From Melanopsichium pennsylvanicum (lineage: Eukaryota > Basidiomycota > Ustilaginomycetes > Ustilaginales), in contig OAPG01000010.1 of assembly GCA_900208305.1 (NCBI GenBank), positions 1 through 64,000 of the forward strand: a DNA stretch of 64,000 nt, written 5' to 3'. Both the position numbers and the translations under genes were made by a program. This document shows positions 62,603-64,000 of this stretch, in pieces. How positions within the stretch are numbered: position 1 is the stretch's first letter; each line of letters begins with the position of its first letter. Below the pieces are notes generated by a model. It ran no database searches, was not told the DNA's origin, and worked only from the letters and a program-made list of their open reading frames with translations.

Positions 62603-63623
62603 TGTTTTGGTTTGCGAGGGAGGACGTAGTTGTGTGAGGTGAGTCGAGGGTCAAGATGGTGATAGGGGATGATGACGGCAATGATGATGATGCTCATGAT
62701 TCATGATGATCCAGAAACATATGCCATGTACAGAGCAGCCATCCTCTTTCTAAGTACAGTAAACTTAGTAGTTCCTCCAACTGCTGCGTGTCCAACGTTG
62801 TGCAGCGTTGTGCAGCAGTGCTGTAAAGACGCTCGCACAGCCCGATTTATTATTTAGAAGAAATGCAAAAAAGACAGTGCGTCCGTGCGCCAATTTATTC
62901 TGAGATGTTAGAACGTTGTCATTCACAAAACCTAATGGGCCCAAAATTTCAACCCACTTTCTCACCAAAAAAAACTGAGTTGGATGCATTTGCCTTGCCA
63001 GACTTCATCATCATCATCTGCATCATCATCGTCAGTGTTTCAAAGCTTGGCGCATCTGCAGTCATTCATTCTCAACATTCTAGTTGACGTTTATTTGTGG
63101 GTCCAACTATCGAATGTAACAGCGTCACCTGACCCTTATCTTTTGCATAGTGAATGGTCTCACGCATACTGTACGGACTGCGAGTTTCTGACCGAGCCTC
63201 CTGACACTATGCGTGCCACTTTGTGTGCTATCCCTTGAATACATTATCCTCTACGCGATTACATTTTTGCTGATATACCAAGTTCAGGATGAAAGTGAGC
63301 CTTGGTAAGGAGCTGAAACTGTGGTGACCACTCATTGTACAGTACTTTACTTTCTCGACAATGACAAGCTTCGCCCCCACAAAATTCGCTTGTGGTGGGT
63401 CACCTCACTTGACCTTCAAGGCTGGGCTTATAGAACACACACACAGAATATAAGCAGTCTCAGCGTTCCTCAGTTCCCCCTTTTCTCCCTTTCCTTATAT
63501 CTCGTCACCACCGCAGCCAACTCAAGCATTGTAGCACATCAACACTTCACCGTAAAGTCCCTTTCAGCTTTTCCGACGGCGTCGACAGGCATCGACATCT
63601 TCCGTTTCGGTCAAGCTTCAGCC
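62603..63623. promoter_or_regulatory. Divergent intergenic region, AIP1 / secreted protein gene
   Basis: 1 kb between two divergent genes; (GAT)n and (ATC)n microsatellites lie near 62679-62709 and 63006-63030. A repeated TTGTGCAGC motif occurs at 62798-62817. No gene is seen. Confidence 0.45.
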
Positions 63624-64000
63624 ATGCGTTTCATTTATTTCTTTGCCGCGTCTTACATTCTGATTGCGGCGGCAGCATGTCAGCCCCTAAGAGAAGCCAA
63701 AGCTGAACTCGAAGTCAGCAAGAATGCTTATCAAAAGCCTTCTCGATCTCCCAACCGTGCCAAGTTTGCTAATGGTAAAGTTAAGCGTGTAAGTCTTTGC
63801 TGCTTTTGCCAGCTTTCAGATCGTCGTGCGTATAGTATGTGTGCTGATTGTTTGGACTTGCTCATATTTGCATTTCACAGAGATTCACGGCAGGCGTCGA
63901 TGCGGCCACGGTTGCCATCACTGGTCTCTTTTCTCGCTTCGGTCATCGCGCTGGAGGCGCCGAAACTGCAGCTGAAGCAGCGCTAGACGATGCTGGTGGC
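63624..64000 (+). CDS. Small secreted protein, 5' part, truncated by the window end
   Basis: Exon 1 is 63624-63788 (55 codons); exon 2 starts at 63881 and runs out of the window at 64000. The intron is 92 bp with a GTAAGT donor and a TTCACAG acceptor, and phases agree. A strong signal peptide (MRFIYFFAASYILIAAAACQ) is followed by a basic segment ending KVKR, then RFTAGVDAATVAITGLFSRFG. The KR-R junction could be a Kex2 site. No domain was recognised in the 95 residues visible. It could be a candidate effector or a cell-surface protein; the missing 3' part prevents a decision. Confidence 0.7.

Overview
The window is one chromosome end of a filamentous fungus, most probably a smut (Ustilaginomycotina). 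It opens with about 17 CCCTAA telomere units. Its genes have short GT-AG introns, usually with GTAAG-type donors. The gene set fits a plant-associated basidiomycete: salicylate-hydroxylase-like monooxygenase, oligopeptide transporter, GH11 xylanase, fatty-acid elongase, and secreted and GPI-type proteins. The species assignment is inference; no rRNA, tRNA or marker gene was recognised.

Layout. (1) 1-6.5 kb is a subtelomeric block. It holds the telomere, a large P-loop NTPase with a possible C-terminal PD-(D/E)XK nuclease, a diverged LTR with a 160-bp tandem duplication, and a small OTU-type protease ORF. It closes with an interstitial telomere repeat in the same orientation as the terminal one. 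(2) 7-14.4 kb is metabolic: an eight-exon short-chain dehydrogenase, an aldehyde dehydrogenase divergent from a glutamine-synthetase-like ligase, and a GH13 alpha-glucosidase. (3) 15.5-31 kb is a transposon graveyard around one intact gene, an ELO elongase at 21.1-22.5 kb. A decayed Ty1/copia element has matching 224-bp LTRs and a 5-bp target duplication. Three LTR families (called A, B and C here) sit as solo or nested copies, several with exact 5-bp target duplications. (4) 31.4-46 kb is a plant-interaction-flavoured block: a Zn2Cys6 regulator divergent from an FAD monooxygenase, then an OPT transporter, a xylanase and a CoA-transferase/racemase. (5) 46.7-64 kb is mostly housekeeping: RAI1/DXO nuclease, a tail-anchored E2 enzyme, a triose-phosphate-type transporter, a GPI-type protein, a wax-synthase-like acyltransferase, a twin-cassette ABC ATPase, actin-interacting protein 1, and the 5' part of a secreted protein gene cut by the window end.

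How parts may work together. The glutamine-synthetase-like ligase and the aldehyde dehydrogenase share a 495-bp promoter with a CCG-N9-CGG palindrome and a GATA site, which suggests a co-regulated amine-nitrogen catabolic pair. The Zn2Cys6 regulator and the monooxygenase share a 1.5-kb intergenic region with a perfect CGG-N7-CCG palindrome, which suggests a self-contained sensing and degradation unit for an aromatic compound.

The strongest unusual signal is the copia element. At least six positions expected to be Asp in its protease, integrase, reverse transcriptase and RNase H motifs read Asn, each explained by one G-to-A change. Its two LTRs differ only by transitions, mostly at CpG. Together this looks like RIP or methyl-cytosine decay. 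All calls were made by eye; no database search was possible.
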